A stretch of DNA of 17,071 bases from Bacteroidota bacterium. GTDB lineage: Bacteria; Bacteroidota; Bacteroidia; B-17B0; B-17BO. This document shows positions 4,858 through 14,075 of the stretch, piece by piece. Both the position numbers and the translations under genes were made by a program. The stretch is taken from contig JANXRU010000314.1 of the NCBI GenBank assembly GCA_025356715.1, positions 1 to 17,071 of the forward strand. Reading direction: 5' to 3'. The first letter of the stretch is position 1, and each line of letters opens with the position of its first letter. The notes under the pieces were generated by a model that did not search any database, was not told the origin of the DNA, and saw nothing but the letters and a program-made list of their open reading frames with translations.

Positions 4858-7410
4858 TTATTGCGGTTTTTCTTCAGTAGGTACAACTGCGTCATAAGTT
4901 GGTGTTACAACATCATCAGGGCCTACGCCTTCCGGCGTTTCTCCTTCAGCTACAATGTCTGCTTCGTCTTCATGGTCAACCTTAGTTACAGCAGCTATGC
5001 TATCTGTATCTTGTATGTTAATTAAACGCACACCTTGTGTTGCACGTCCCATAACACGCAAGTCAGCTACATTCATACGAATGGCAATACCGTTTTTAGT
5101 AATAATCATTAAGTCGTTAGCATCCGTTACCGATTTAATACCAATTAAGTGCCCTGTTTTATCAGTAATGTTAATGGTTTTAACGCCCTTACCACCACGG
5201 TTGGTAATACGGTATTCTTCAATATCCGAACGCTTACCGTAACCTTTTTCAGAAACTACTAAAACATTGGCATTCATATCATCAATACAAATCATACCAA
5301 TTACTTCGTTCTTATCGCCTTCTTCGTCATTTAAGTCTATAGCAATTACACCAGAAGCATTACGACCCATAGGACGTACTTTTGCTTCAGGGAAACGGCA
5401 TACCTTACCTAATTTGGTGGCTATCATAATTTCGTTTTTACCATTGGTTAAGGCTGCTTCTAATAACACATCTCCCTCACGAATGGTAATGGCATTAATA
5501 CCATTAGCTCGTGGACGAGAATAAGCCTCTACCGATGTTTTTTTGATGATACCATCTTTGGTACATAAAATAATAAAGTTATTTTGGATATACTCTTCAT
5601 CATTTAAGTTTTTAATATTAATGAAGGCTTTAATTTTATCGTCCTTCGGTAAATTAATTAAATTTTGAATTGCTCTTCCTTTAGAGTTTTTCGCACCTTC
5701 TGGTACTTCGTAGGCACGGATCCAAAAGCATTGTCCTTTTTCACTAAATAATAAAATGTAATTATGCGTAGATGCTGTAAACATGTGTTCTACAAAATCC
5801 TCGTCACGTGTTGCCGTTCCTTTACTGCCACGTCCACCACGGTTTTGTTGGCGGTATTCTGCTAAGTTGGTACGCTTCATGTAACCTAAATGAGAAATAG
5901 TAATAACGACGTTCTCATCAGCAATCATATCTTCTACACGTAAATCGTCGCCAGCATAAACGATATCTGTGCGGCGTTCATCGCCATACTTCTCTTTTAT
6001 TTCAGCTAACTCATCACGGATAATTTTGTAACGAAGCGCTTCGTCATTTAAAATATTATTTAAGTGTTGTATCGTTAACATTAATTCAGCGTACTCAGCA
6101 TTTAATTTATCAACCTCTAGTCCAGTCAAAGCACGTAAACGCATATCTAAGATAGCGCGTGCTTGTATTTCTGATAAAGAAAACTTAGCAATTAATTCGT
6201 CTTTAGCAGCATCAGGTGAAGCACTGTCTTTAATAATTTTAATAACTTCGTCAATATTTTTTTGAGCTATTATTAAACCCTCTAAAATATGCGCGCGTTT
6301 TTCAGCTTGCATTAAATCGTATTTAGTACGACGCACAACTACTTCATGACGGTGAGCCACAAAATGATGAATCATATCTTTTAGATTCAACATCTCTGGT
6401 CTGCCATTCACTAATACAACATTGTTTACCGAGAACGATGTTTGTAATGCAGAGTATTTATACAAGTTATTTAAAACAACGTTAGCAATAGCATCGCTAC
6501 GTAATTCGTAAACAATACGCATACCTTCACGATTACTTTCGTCACGAATTTCGGTAATGCCTTCAACTTTCTTTTCATTACATAACTCCCATTGGCGTTT
6601 GATCATCTCCGCCTTATTAATTTGATAAGGAACTTCTGTTACAATGATACGCTCACGGTTACCATGCGGTTCAATGTTGGCTTTGGCACGCATAACAATA
6701 CGGCCACGGCCAGTATGAAAAGCATCTTTTACACCTTCGTAGCCATAAATGGTTCCGCCTGTAGGGAAATCAGGTGCTTTAATATGTTTCATTAAACCAT
6801 CAATGTCAATGTTATTATCATCGATGTATGCTAAAATACCATTAATAATTTCGGTTAAGTTATGCGGTGGCATGTTAGTAGCCATACCAACAGCAATACC
6901 GGAAGCGCCATTCATTAATAAATTAGGAATACGGGAAGGCATAACGGTTGGCTCTGTTAAAGAGTCGTCAAAGTTGGGGCGAAAATCAACTGTATCTTTT
7001 TCAATATCCGCTAACATTTCTTCTGTTATTTTACGGAAACGAGCTTCTGTATAACGCATTGCTGCTGGTGGATCACCATCAATAGAACCATAATTTCCTT
7101 GCCCGTCAACCAACATATAACGTAAGCTCCAATCTTGAGCCATACGAACCATAGCATCGTAAACAGAGGTGTCACCATGTGGATGGTATTTACCTAAAAC
7201 TTCACCTACAATACGGGCTGATTTTTTATAAGGCCGATTATGCAATACACCAAGGTCAAGCATACCATATAGCACACGACGGTGTACTGGTTTTAAACCA
7301 TCTCTTACATCAGGCAAGGCACGTGACACAATAACCGACATCGAATAATCGATGTAAGCTGTTTTCATTTCTTCTTCAATGTTAATTGGGATAATTTTCT
7401 CTCCGCTCAT
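4858..7410 (-). CDS. gyrA: DNA gyrase subunit A
   Basis: GyrA cuts and rejoins DNA in the A2B2 gyrase complex, which introduces negative supercoils using ATP bound by GyrB. The 850-residue product has the usual start of the breakage-rejoining domain ([20 protein letters not shown]), the quinolone-resistance region [20 protein letters not shown] at residues 75-93, and the catalytic Tyr120 in RYTEAR. A GyrA box ([11 protein letters not shown]) starts the C-terminal DNA-wrapping beta-pinwheel, which separates it from ParC-like relatives. The end is acidic ([19 protein letters not shown]). Thr81 occupies the position of E. coli Ser83 and Asp85 that of Asp87. The start ATG (7408-7410) gives the normal N-terminus. 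It is transcribed away from clpC as a single gene ending at a hairpin. Confidence 0.98.
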   Translation of the reverse strand: MSGEKIIPINIEEEMKTAYIDYSMSVIVSRALPDVRDGLKPVHRRVLYGMLDLGVLHNRPYKKSARIVGEVLGKYHPHGDTSVYDAMVRMAQDWSLRYMLVDGQGNYGSIDGDPPAAMRYTEARFRKITEEMLADIEKDTVDFRPNFDDSLTEPTVMPSRIPNLLMNGASGIAVGMATNMPPHNLTEIINGILAYIDDNNIDIDGLMKHIKAPDFPTGGTIYGYEGVKDAFHTGRGRIVMRAKANIEPHGNRERIIVTEVPYQINKAEMIKRQWELCNEKKVEGITEIRDESNREGMRIVYELRSDAIANVVLNNLYKYSALQTSFSVNNVVLVNGRPEMLNLKDMIHHFVAHRHEVVVRRTKYDLMQAEKRAHILEGLIIAQKNIDEVIKIIKDSASPDAAKDELIAKFSLSEIQARAILDMRLRALTGLEVDKLNAEYAELMLTIQHLNNILNDEALRYKIIRDELAEIKEKYGDERRTDIVYAGDDLRVEDMIADENVVITISHLGYMKRTNLAEYRQQNRGGRGSKGTATRDEDFVEHMFTASTHNYILLFSEKGQCFWIRAYEVPEGAKNSKGRAIQNLINLPKDDKIKAFINIKNLNDEEYIQNNFIILCTKDGIIKKTSVEAYSRPRANGINAITIREGDVLLEAALTNGKNEIMIATKLGKVCRFPEAKVRPMGRNASGVIAIDLNDEEGDKNEVIGMICIDDMNANVLVVSEKGYGKRSDIEEYRITNRGGKGVKTINITDKTGHLIGIKSVTDANDLMIITKNGIAIRMNVADLRVMGRATQGVRLINIQDTDSIAAVTKVDHEDEADIVAEGETPEGVGPDDVVTPTYDAVVPTEEKPQ

Positions 7411-7778
7411 AGCTTTATTAATTGTAAAATTTTAATGTTCAGTTTTTAATTATTTGATAATAATATGATGTTTTTAAAATAGCTTTTCATTTATGATTTA
7501 AGGCTTTTAATGAAGTTTTGACATTAGTATTATACTAAAAACGAAACATTAAAAACTAAAATCTTTTTTAGTTTGGACTTTGAAAATAGGCATTATATGA
7601 GTAATTTAGTTGTAGAGTTATTAACAGTTTTGCTGTTAAAAAAAAGGCTGTCAAAAAGAGGGGAAACTGACATTTACGGTTACTTTTGATTATGGCATAA
7701 TTATTACTAATGAGTTTATTAGTTGATTAAAAAATAACGAAAACATTAAACAGTAAGAACTAAAAAACTTTAAATATT
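7411..7778. other. Divergent gyrA-clpC intergenic region
   Basis: A 368-bp AT-rich spacer holds the promoters of both genes. It contains three short symmetrical elements: TTAGTAT-T-ATACTAA (7524-7538), TTAACAG-TTTTG-CTGTTAA (7621-7639), and TGTCA-N14-TGACA (7649-7672). A clpC -7 candidate follows the last. I could not pick a convincing gyrA promoter. No gene is seen. Confidence 0.6.
7649..7688 (+). promoter_or_regulatory. Candidate clpC promoter with adjoining inverted repeat
   Basis: TACTTTTG (7681-7688) fits the Bacteroidota -7 element TAnnTTTG. There is no TTTG at -33; the region instead holds the inverted repeat TGTCA (7649-7653) and TGACA (7668-7672), with GAGGGG between them. This could be a regulator site for a stress-inducible clpC. 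The leader would be about 85 nt. Confidence 0.4.
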
Positions 7779-10313
7779 ATGGAAGCAAAATTTTCAAAAC
7801 GAGTTAACGACGTACTATCTTTCAGTAGAGAAGAAGCTTTACGTTTAGGTCATGATTTTATTGGCATAGAGCATTTAATGCTTGGTATGATTAGAGATGG
7901 CGAGGGCGTTGGCATTAAATTATTAAAAGATTTAAAAATCAATATGCAAGATTTACGTAAATTAATTGAGCAAACATTGCCTGTATCGTTACGTAAAGTA
8001 AACAGCCTTGGTAATATTCCGTTGGTTAAACAAGCCGAAAAGACTTTGAAATTAACCTATTTGGAAGCTAAATTATTTAAAGCACCTCAAATTGGAACGG
8101 AACATTTAATGTTGTGTATTTTAAAAGACAACGATAATGTTGTAAGTAAAATTTTAGGGAAATATGGAGTGGATTATAATGCGGTAAAATTAGAATTAGA
8201 CAACTATATGGAAAATCCACACAAAATTGAAAATGCCACATCAAACGATGATGACGAGAATGAAGAATCGTTTAGCGCTTCTGGAACTGGAGCAGCAAAA
8301 AAACCAGGCGAATCAAAATCAAAAACGCCCGTTTTAGATAATTTCGGAAGAGACTTAACTAAGATGGCTGAAGACGGAAAATTAGATCCTGTGGTTGGTC
8401 GTGAAAAAGAAATTGAACGTGTATCTCAAATTTTATCACGTCGTAAAAAGAATAATCCTATTTTAATTGGTGAACCAGGTGTAGGTAAATCAGCTATTGC
8501 AGAAGGATTAGCATTGCGTATTGTTCAACGTAAAGTATCTCGTGTACTTTTTGGCAAGCGTGTCGTAACTTTGGATTTAGCATCTTTAGTAGCAGGTACA
8601 AAATACCGTGGTCAGTTTGAAGAACGTATGAAAGCCGTGATGAACGAACTCGAAAAAAATACTGATGTTATTTTATTTATAGATGAGATACATACTATTA
8701 TTGGTGCTGGGGGTGCTAGTGGTAGTATGGATGCAAGTAATATGTTTAAACCAGCTTTAGCTCGTGGAGAAATCCAATGTATTGGTGCTACGACTTTAGA
8801 TGAATTCCGTCAGCATATTGAAAAAGATGGAGCATTAGAGCGTCGTTTTCAAAAGGTAATTATTGAGCCTGCAACCCAAGACGAATCGTTACAAATTTTA
8901 AATAATATTAAATCTAAATACGAAGATCATCATAATGTAACTTACACGCCTGAAGCAATTAAGGCTTGTGTTGCTTTAACAGCGCGTTATTTAACAGACA
9001 GACATTTACCTGATAAAGCAATTGACGCTTTAGATGAGGCAGGTTCTCGTGTTCATATTACCAACATCAATGTTCCTGAAAACGTTTTGGAATTAGAGAA
9101 AAAGATGGAGGATATTAAAGAACTTAAGAATCAAGTTGTACGCTCTCAAAAATATGAAGAAGCAGCCAAATTACGTGATACAGAAAAAAACTTACAAGCT
9201 CAATTAGAAGAAGCTAAAAAAGCCTGGGAAGAAGAAACAAAATTAAACAGAGTAACTGTAACAGAAGATAATGTAGCGGAAGTAGTTTCGATGATGAGTG
9301 GGGTTCCTGTTCAAAAAATATCTCAAAACGAAGGTGATAAATTAGTGAAGATGGTAGAGATGCTTAAAGGCAAAGTAATTGGTCAGGACGAAGCATTGAA
9401 AAAAGTAGTGAAAGCTATACAACGTAACCGTGCTGGATTAAAAGATCCTAATAAACCAATTGGCTCATTTATTTTCTTAGGCCCAACAGGCGTTGGTAAA
9501 ACGCAATTAGCAAAAATATTAGCAAAACATTTATTTGATAATGACGAAGCGTTAATCCGTATTGACATGAGTGAGTACATGGAAAAATTTGCTGTAACTC
9601 GTTTAATAGGCGCACCTCCGGGATATGTAGGTTATGAAGAAGGCGGACAATTAACTGAAAAAGTTCGTCGTAGACCTTATTCAGTTGTATTATTAGATGA
9701 AATTGAAAAAGCACATCCGGATGTATTTAATATGTTATTACAAGTATTAGATGACGGACAATTAACAGACAGTTTAGGGCGTAAAATTGATTTCAAAAAT
9801 ACCATCATTATCATGACGTCCAATATTGGCGCACGTCAATTAAAAGATTTTGGACAAGGTGTTGGTTTTGGAACGCAAACTCGTCAAGAGAGTGTTGAAG
9901 AAAGTAATAAAGGAGTTGTTGAAAATGCATTGAAGAAAGCATTCGCTCCAGAGTTCTTAAATCGTATTGACGATGTGGTGATGTTTAACTCTTTAAGTAA
10001 AGAAGATATTCATAAAATTATTGATATTGAATTGAACGGATTATTCGGACGTGTTAATCATTTAGGATACAGCATTAAAATTACGGATAACGCTAAAGAT
10101 TTTATTGTTGAAAAAGGCTATGACGTTCAATACGGCGCTCGTCCTTTAAAACGCGCTATACAGAAGTATTTAGAAGATCCAATGGCGGAAGAAATTATTA
10201 AAAGTAATTTATCTGAAGGTGATCAAATTGAAGTAGATTTCGATGATGATAAAAAAGAAATCATTGTTCGCACCATTAAACCAAAAGGAAAAAAGAAAAA
10301 AGAAGATAGTTAG
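7779..10313 (+). CDS. clpC: ATP-dependent Clp protease ATP-binding subunit ClpC
   Basis: This Hsp100 AAA+ unfoldase feeds substrates to the ClpP peptidase in the cytoplasm. In its 844 residues: Clp N-domain repeats (about 1-145), an acidic linker (155-185), AAA-1 with Walker A GEPGVGKS (231-238) and Walker B ILFIDEIH, a short coiled M-domain with a UVR-like stretch ([20 protein letters not shown], from 456), AAA-2 with Walker A GPTGVGKT (568-575) and VVLLDEIEK, and a C-terminal D2-small domain with [11 protein letters not shown] loop (residues 695-697) is the expected ClpP-docking tripeptide. The M-domain length and UVR motif distinguish ClpC from ClpA and ClpB. The C-terminus is lysine-rich ([11 protein letters not shown]). 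No ctsR or mcsAB genes lie nearby, so regulation differs from the Firmicutes operon. Confidence 0.97.
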   Translation: MEAKFSKRVNDVLSFSREEALRLGHDFIGIEHLMLGMIRDGEGVGIKLLKDLKINMQDLRKLIEQTLPVSLRKVNSLGNIPLVKQAEKTLKLTYLEAKLFKAPQIGTEHLMLCILKDNDNVVSKILGKYGVDYNAVKLELDNYMENPHKIENATSNDDDENEESFSASGTGAAKKPGESKSKTPVLDNFGRDLTKMAEDGKLDPVVGREKEIERVSQILSRRKKNNPILIGEPGVGKSAIAEGLALRIVQRKVSRVLFGKRVVTLDLASLVAGTKYRGQFEERMKAVMNELEKNTDVILFIDEIHTIIGAGGASGSMDASNMFKPALARGEIQCIGATTLDEFRQHIEKDGALERRFQKVIIEPATQDESLQILNNIKSKYEDHHNVTYTPEAIKACVALTARYLTDRHLPDKAIDALDEAGSRVHITNINVPENVLELEKKMEDIKELKNQVVRSQKYEEAAKLRDTEKNLQAQLEEAKKAWEEETKLNRVTVTEDNVAEVVSMMSGVPVQKISQNEGDKLVKMVEMLKGKVIGQDEALKKVVKAIQRNRAGLKDPNKPIGSFIFLGPTGVGKTQLAKILAKHLFDNDEALIRIDMSEYMEKFAVTRLIGAPPGYVGYEEGGQLTEKVRRRPYSVVLLDEIEKAHPDVFNMLLQVLDDGQLTDSLGRKIDFKNTIIIMTSNIGARQLKDFGQGVGFGTQTRQESVEESNKGVVENALKKAFAPEFLNRIDDVVMFNSLSKEDIHKIIDIELNGLFGRVNHLGYSIKITDNAKDFIVEKGYDVQYGARPLKRAIQKYLEDPMAEEIIKSNLSEGDQIEVDFDDDKKEIIVRTIKPKGKKKKEDS

Positions 10314-10327
10314 TCTTTTGTTTTTTA

Positions 10328-10376
10328 CTAAAATTAAATGCCAAACTGGATAGTTCAGTTTGGCATTTAATTTTAG
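10328..10376 (+). terminator. Long hairpin terminator after clpC
   Basis: Bases 10328-10348 pair perfectly with 10356-10376 (21 bp; GC core ATGCCAAACTG / CAGTTTGGCAT) around a 7-nt loop. The distal arm ends in ATTTAATTTT. It lies 15 bp after the clpC stop. The stem's AT-rich base could also end transcripts arriving from the cca side. Confidence 0.9.
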
Positions 10377-10527
10377 GAAGGATTCGTCATTCCAAACAAA
10401 ACGCAGTGTCGTGAAGCAGTCTCAATCTAATGCAAGATTTAATATTATTGAATTTCTTTTTGTGCGTTCTCGTTAAAAAATGAGGGGCAAGAAATAAATT
10501 GAATTTTTGAATAAGACAAAAAATCGA

Positions 10528-11922
10528 TTACACGATTTCCTTAGCCTTCGCTTCCAAAAACGACATAGCAGCATTGCGTTCATTAGGAATAATACCGTCT
10601 AAAATAGCATCTTTCAAGGCATTTTTTAAATCGCCCACCACTTTACTTGGCGGAAGTTTAAAGATGGTCATAATTTCTTCGCCACTAACTGGCGGTTGCC
10701 AATTACGAATTTTATCTTTCTCTTCGAGTTCTTTTAATTTTACTCGAACTAATTCGAAATTTTGTAAATATTTTTTTACTTTATTCGGATTTTTAGTTGT
10801 AATGTCGGCTTCGCAAAGTACCATTAAATCATCCACATCATCACCTGCTTCAAATAATACACGGCGAACAGCGCTATCACTAATCTCTGTTTTTGCTAAT
10901 ACGATAGGGCGAAGGTGAAGCAATACTAATTTTTGTACATACTTCATTTTTTCGTTTAACGGTAAACGCAACTCTGTAAAAATTTTCGGAACCATCCGTG
11001 CTCCTCTATCTTCATGGCCATGAAAGGTCCATCCATGATCTTCTTCAAACCGCTTGGTAGCAGGTTTTGCGATGTCGTGTAAAATGGCAGCCCAACGTAA
11101 CCATAAGTTGTCGGTGTTTTTACTAATATTATCGAGGACTTCAAGGGTATGGTAAAAATTATCTTTATGAGATTTTCCAGCGATGGTTTCTACGCCATAT
11201 AGTTTTGTCATTTCTGGAAATATGAGGTGCAGTAAACCAGTATCGAATAATAATTTAAAACCAACGGATGGAATAGGAGAAAGGATGATTTTATTTAGCT
11301 CATCGGTAATACGTTCTTTGGAAACAATCGCAATACGTTCTTTATTACGTGAGATTGCAAGTAATGATTCTTCTTCGATTATAAATCCAAGCTGCGAAGA
11401 AAAACGAATAGCACGCATCATACGTAAAGGATCATCGCTATAAGTTATATCGGGTTCTAAAGGCGTACGAATTATTTTTTGTTCAATATCTTGAATACCG
11501 TTAAACGAATCTAATAACTGTCCATAGTTGAATTTACTTAGTCCTATTGCCAATGTATTAATCGTAAAATCACGACGATTTTGATCATCGGTTAATGAGC
11601 CGTCTTCTACTATTGGTTTGCGCGAATTACGATCATAAGATTCTTTTCGAGCACCAACAAATTCAATTTCTAAATCATCTAATTTGACTTGAGCAGTCCC
11701 AAAATTTTTAAAGACGGATAAATGTGCTTGGTCGCCTAATTGTTTGTGAACTAATTCGGCTAATTCTATGCCTTTACCAATGGTAACTATATCAATATCT
11801 TTAGAGATACGATTTAAATAAAGATCACGAACAAAACCACCAATCACATAAGCATCAACTCCTAGTTGATTAGCGCAATCAGCAATTATTTTAAAAATTG
11901 GAAGGGTTAAATGACGGTTCAC
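10528..11922 (-). CDS. cca: CCA tRNA nucleotidyltransferase / poly(A) polymerase family with HD domain
   Basis: It probably adds or repairs the 3' CCA of tRNAs using CTP and ATP. The 464-residue protein has the class II nucleotidyltransferase head: GGFVRD (28-33), metal-binding D42-I-D44, and RRDFTIN (116-122). The RNA-binding middle follows ([17 protein letters not shown], 164-180). The C-terminal half holds an HD-type phosphohydrolase domain (YHTLEV with His258, ILHDIAKP with His282-Asp283, HGHE 301-304). Poly(A) polymerase is the alternative within the same superfamily, but HD-fused members in this phylum are usually named CCA enzymes. The start is GTG at 11920-11922: an in-frame TAA precedes it directly, so no longer form is possible. 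It is last in a four-gene operon starting at pyrE. Confidence 0.9.
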   Translation of the reverse strand: MNRHLTLPIFKIIADCANQLGVDAYVIGGFVRDLYLNRISKDIDIVTIGKGIELAELVHKQLGDQAHLSVFKNFGTAQVKLDDLEIEFVGARKESYDRNSRKPIVEDGSLTDDQNRRDFTINTLAIGLSKFNYGQLLDSFNGIQDIEQKIIRTPLEPDITYSDDPLRMMRAIRFSSQLGFIIEEESLLAISRNKERIAIVSKERITDELNKIILSPIPSVGFKLLFDTGLLHLIFPEMTKLYGVETIAGKSHKDNFYHTLEVLDNISKNTDNLWLRWAAILHDIAKPATKRFEEDHGWTFHGHEDRGARMVPKIFTELRLPLNEKMKYVQKLVLLHLRPIVLAKTEISDSAVRRVLFEAGDDVDDLMVLCEADITTKNPNKVKKYLQNFELVRVKLKELEEKDKIRNWQPPVSGEEIMTIFKLPPSKVVGDLKNALKDAILDGIIPNERNAAMSFLEAKAKEIV

Positions 11923-11949
11923 TTAGTAAAAATAAGTAATTAAATTTAC

Positions 11950-12243
11950 TTAAGAATACTTCACTAATTTATCTTCAAAAAATAAATCGTGATTACTGGC
12001 ATGTATTTTTATATTTATAATAAGTTCTTCGCAACCATTGGTAATAGAGCTTGTGCGAATAGCATCGATTAAAGAAAAAATTTCTTCAAAAGTACCTTCA
12101 ACAACCGTTTCAAATGGGCAAACGATATGTTTTAATTTTGATGCTTTAATCAGGCCAATTGCTTTATCTATTAATTCAATTTTGTCTTCACTTGTTTTAG
12201 TGGGTAATAATTGAATAGCAACATTTATTTTTAAGTTTTTCAT
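11950..12243 (-). CDS. MTH1187/YkoF-like (DUF77) family protein
   Basis: The 97-residue protein matches the DUF77 / MTH1187 fold pattern: KINVAIQLLPTKT (first strand), IDKAIGLIKASKLKHIVCPF (helix and second strand), the hallmark PFETVVEGTFEEIFSLIDA, then GCEELIINIKIHAS as the last strand. These small ferredoxin-like proteins form tetramers; some relatives bind thiamine or hydroxymethylpyrimidine, but a general function is not settled. It sits 27 bp upstream of the CCA enzyme and 38 bp after the SRPBCC gene, all on one strand, so it is likely co-transcribed from the pyrE promoter. The ATG is preceded by no close alternative. Confidence 0.85.
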   Translation of the reverse strand: MKNLKINVAIQLLPTKTSEDKIELIDKAIGLIKASKLKHIVCPFETVVEGTFEEIFSLIDAIRTSSITNGCEELIINIKIHASNHDLFFEDKLVKYS

Positions 12244-12281
12244 TTACGTTAAAGAATTATGTTTTGGCAAGCATCGTTATT

Positions 12282-12680
12282 TTATAATGTATGATTTGCT
12301 AATTTCTTAGCCATCGTATTAATTAAATCGTTCAAAGGTTTTTCGGCCATTACTTTAATGAAGGGATTCATATCACCTTCTAATTGTACGTTAGTAGCTT
12401 GGTTTGGAAGTAAATGAATATGTAGTGTAAATATAAATTTAGGTAAGCCCGATGTTTCAAAGGTAATTTGAGATTTTGGTCGCTTTTCTTTGATCTTAAT
12501 TGTTAAAGGCATTAACCCTTTTATACCAAAGGAACATTGTTCTGTGGTACACTCAAAATTATTAATTTTATCTTCTGGCAATAGATGTTTAAAATTATGG
12601 AAGTCGCCCATAAAATCAAACAAATCATCTGTTGAAGATACGGTAGGGTGCGTTTCGCTAATTAAAGAAAAGTAGGCCAT
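12282..12680 (-). CDS. SRPBCC family protein (START/polyketide-cyclase-like fold)
   Basis: The 132-residue protein fits the small helix-grip family: an N-terminal strand with a short helix (SSTDDLFDFMGDFHNFKHLL), then PEDKINNFECTTEQCSFGIK, then long strands and a final amphipathic helix (MAEKPLNDLINTMAKKLAN). The LLPEDKI and MAEKPL stretches resemble those I know from Bacteroidota proteins encoded next to pyrE. The fold normally binds a hydrophobic ligand in a central cavity; the ligand and role here are unknown. It begins 10 bp after the pyrE stop codon, which implies tight co-expression with pyrE. Confidence 0.82.
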   Translation of the reverse strand: MAYFSLISETHPTVSSTDDLFDFMGDFHNFKHLLPEDKINNFECTTEQCSFGIKGLMPLTIKIKEKRPKSQITFETSGLPKFIFTLHIHLLPNQATNVQLEGDMNPFIKVMAEKPLNDLINTMAKKLANHTL

Positions 12681-12690
12681 TAAAGGGTTA

Positions 12691-13338
12691 TTATTGTTTC
12701 CAAGTAGATGGGCTTATTCTCCATTCATTCAATGTTTGCACATCATTTTCAGTAATGTAATTGTGTTTTACAGCTACATCAATTAGTGTAGAATAATCGC
12801 ATAATGTTGAGGTGGGACATTTTGCTTTCTTTAAGTTTACAGTAGCTTCTTCAAAACCATAAGTGAAAATAGCAACCATTCCTTTTACGTTACAACCTTG
12901 GTCGCGTAAAGCCTCTATAGCCTTTATGCTACTTCCGCCAGTTGAAATTAGATCTTCGATAACAACAACACTTTGATCCTTTTCAACGACACCTTCAACC
13001 ATATTGGTTAGCCCGTGTTTTTTTGCTTCACTTCTAACATACACAAATGGTAAACCCATTTCTTGTGCTATTAGTGCTCCTTGAGCAATTCCGCCAGTAG
13101 CTACGCCAGCAATCACATCAGGTTTTGAATATCTTTCATTTATTTCATTTACAAATTGTTGGCGAATAAATGTGCGAATTTGTGGATATGATAGCGTTTT
13201 GCGATTATCACAATAAATTGGAGACTTCCATCCGCTTGCCCAAGTATAAGGATTTTCAGGCTGTAGCTTTATAGCTTTGATTTGTAATAAAAATTCGGCA
13301 ATTTTGGATGCTGAATCATCAAAAGATTTTGTTGTCAT
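12691..13338 (-). CDS. pyrE: Orotate phosphoribosyltransferase
   Basis: PyrE joins orotate to PRPP to give orotidine 5'-phosphate in de novo pyrimidine synthesis. The 215-residue protein has the PRPP-binding signature VVVIEDLISTGGSS at residues 124-137. YTWASGWKSPIYCDNRKTLS (31-50) is the N-terminal hood typical of PyrE, and VRSEAKKHGLTNMVEG (101-116) is the flexible catalytic loop with its lysines and histidine. Length and motifs are normal. It is the first gene of a minus-strand operon with SRPBCC, MTH1187-like and cca genes. The ATG (13336-13338) lies only 7 nt after a -7 promoter element, so the mRNA should have almost no leader. Confidence 0.96.
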   Translation of the reverse strand: MTTKSFDDSASKIAEFLLQIKAIKLQPENPYTWASGWKSPIYCDNRKTLSYPQIRTFIRQQFVNEINERYSKPDVIAGVATGGIAQGALIAQEMGLPFVYVRSEAKKHGLTNMVEGVVEKDQSVVVIEDLISTGGSSIKAIEALRDQGCNVKGMVAIFTYGFEEATVNLKKAKCPTSTLCDYSTLIDVAVKHNYITENDVQTLNEWRISPSTWKQ

Positions 13339-13345
13339 AGGGCGT

Positions 13346-13353
13346 CAAATTTA
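13346..13353 (-). promoter_or_regulatory. pyrE promoter -7 element, near-leaderless
   Basis: On the minus strand TAAATTTG (13353-13346) matches TAnnTTTG. A TTTG lies upstream with a 16-nt spacer, shorter than usual. The expected transcript start falls within a few bases of the pyrE ATG. The element is also inside the 46-bp gap to the divergent NUDIX gene. Confidence 0.55.
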
Positions 13354-13384
13354 AGTGGTTTATAGCATACAAACACATCAAATT

Positions 13385-13993
13385 ATGAACATTATTATAT
13401 ATTATTTAACGAAAAAAATTATTCTTCAGCAAGTTGAGCAACATTCACAAAATCAATCCTTTATAAATATTGATTCTATGAGAAAGAAGGACTTTTTAGA
13501 TGATTTTGAATTATTTATAAACCAACCAAGCTCTATTGAATTAACCGTTGAAACTTGTGATTTGGAAAAGGGATTAGATAAATTCAGAAAGTGTTTCAAA
13601 TATATTTATGCTGCTGGTGGGTTGATTGAGAAGGATGGAGCTTACTTATTTATTTACCGTTTAAAGAAATGGGATTTACCAAAGGGTAAATTAGAGATGG
13701 GAGAAAGCCCTGAAGAGGCTGGAATTAGAGAGTGTGAGGAAGAATGTGGGATAACACAATTAACCATTACAAAAACATTAGCCCCAACTTACCATATTTA
13801 TAAGCATAAAGGTGGTTATGCGCTTAAAAAAACATTTTGGTATGCCATGCAAACAGCACATACTGGTGTGTTAGTGCCTCAAATAGAGGAAAAAATTGAG
13901 CAAGTAGAATGGTTTACTCAAAATCAAATACAAAACTTAGTGCTTGTCAATTCCTATCCAGCCATATTGGATGTTATTAAAAATATAAACTAA
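13385..13993 (+). CDS. NUDIX hydrolase
   Basis: The NUDIX box GKLEMGESPEEAGIRECEEE-CGI fits GX5EX7REUXEEXGU, at residues 101-123 counted from the ATG at 13385. These enzymes hydrolyse nucleoside diphosphates linked to another moiety using Mg2+ held by the box glutamates. The substrate cannot be told here. About 70 residues precede the catalytic domain (FLDDFELFINQPSSIEL, then a strand-turn), a layout I know from Bacteroidota NUDIX proteins of about 200 residues. The frame could start 30 bp earlier at a GTG (13355), but that would run into the pyrE promoter and add an atypical extension, so the ATG giving 202 residues is preferred. It diverges from pyrE and is followed by a LacI-type regulator. 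Confidence 0.88.
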   Translation: MNIIIYYLTKKIILQQVEQHSQNQSFINIDSMRKKDFLDDFELFINQPSSIELTVETCDLEKGLDKFRKCFKYIYAAGGLIEKDGAYLFIYRLKKWDLPKGKLEMGESPEEAGIRECEEECGITQLTITKTLAPTYHIYKHKGGYALKKTFWYAMQTAHTGVLVPQIEEKIEQVEWFTQNQIQNLVLVNSYPAILDVIKNIN

Positions 13994-14012
13994 AATTTTA
14001 TTAGATTTCTTT

Positions 14013-14042
14013 ACTAAACTTGTTTAGTTTTCGTTATATTTG
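14013..14042 (+). promoter_or_regulatory. Promoter and palindromic operator of the LacI-family gene
   Basis: TATATTTG (14035-14042) matches the Bacteroidota -7 element. Just upstream is a perfect palindrome, ACTAAAC-TT-GTTTAGT (14013-14028), in the -33 to -15 region. A symmetrical site there suggests self-regulation by the LacI-family product. Confidence 0.6.
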
Positions 14043-14075
14043 ATAGTCTTAAATTTAGATTAAACTGTTTCGACT

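Noticed and set aside
4955..7054. Several plus-strand frames inside gyrA
   Set aside because: They lie opposite conserved GyrA sequence and have no family features.
7553..7574. AAACTAAAA / TTTTAGTTT hairpin upstream of gyrA and clpC
   Set aside because: All-AT arms of 9 bp in AT-rich DNA are expected by chance; there is no gene end to terminate.
13355..13384. GTG as the start of the NUDIX gene
   Set aside because: It lies next to the pyrE -7 element and adds ten atypical residues; the in-frame ATG at 13385 is the better start.
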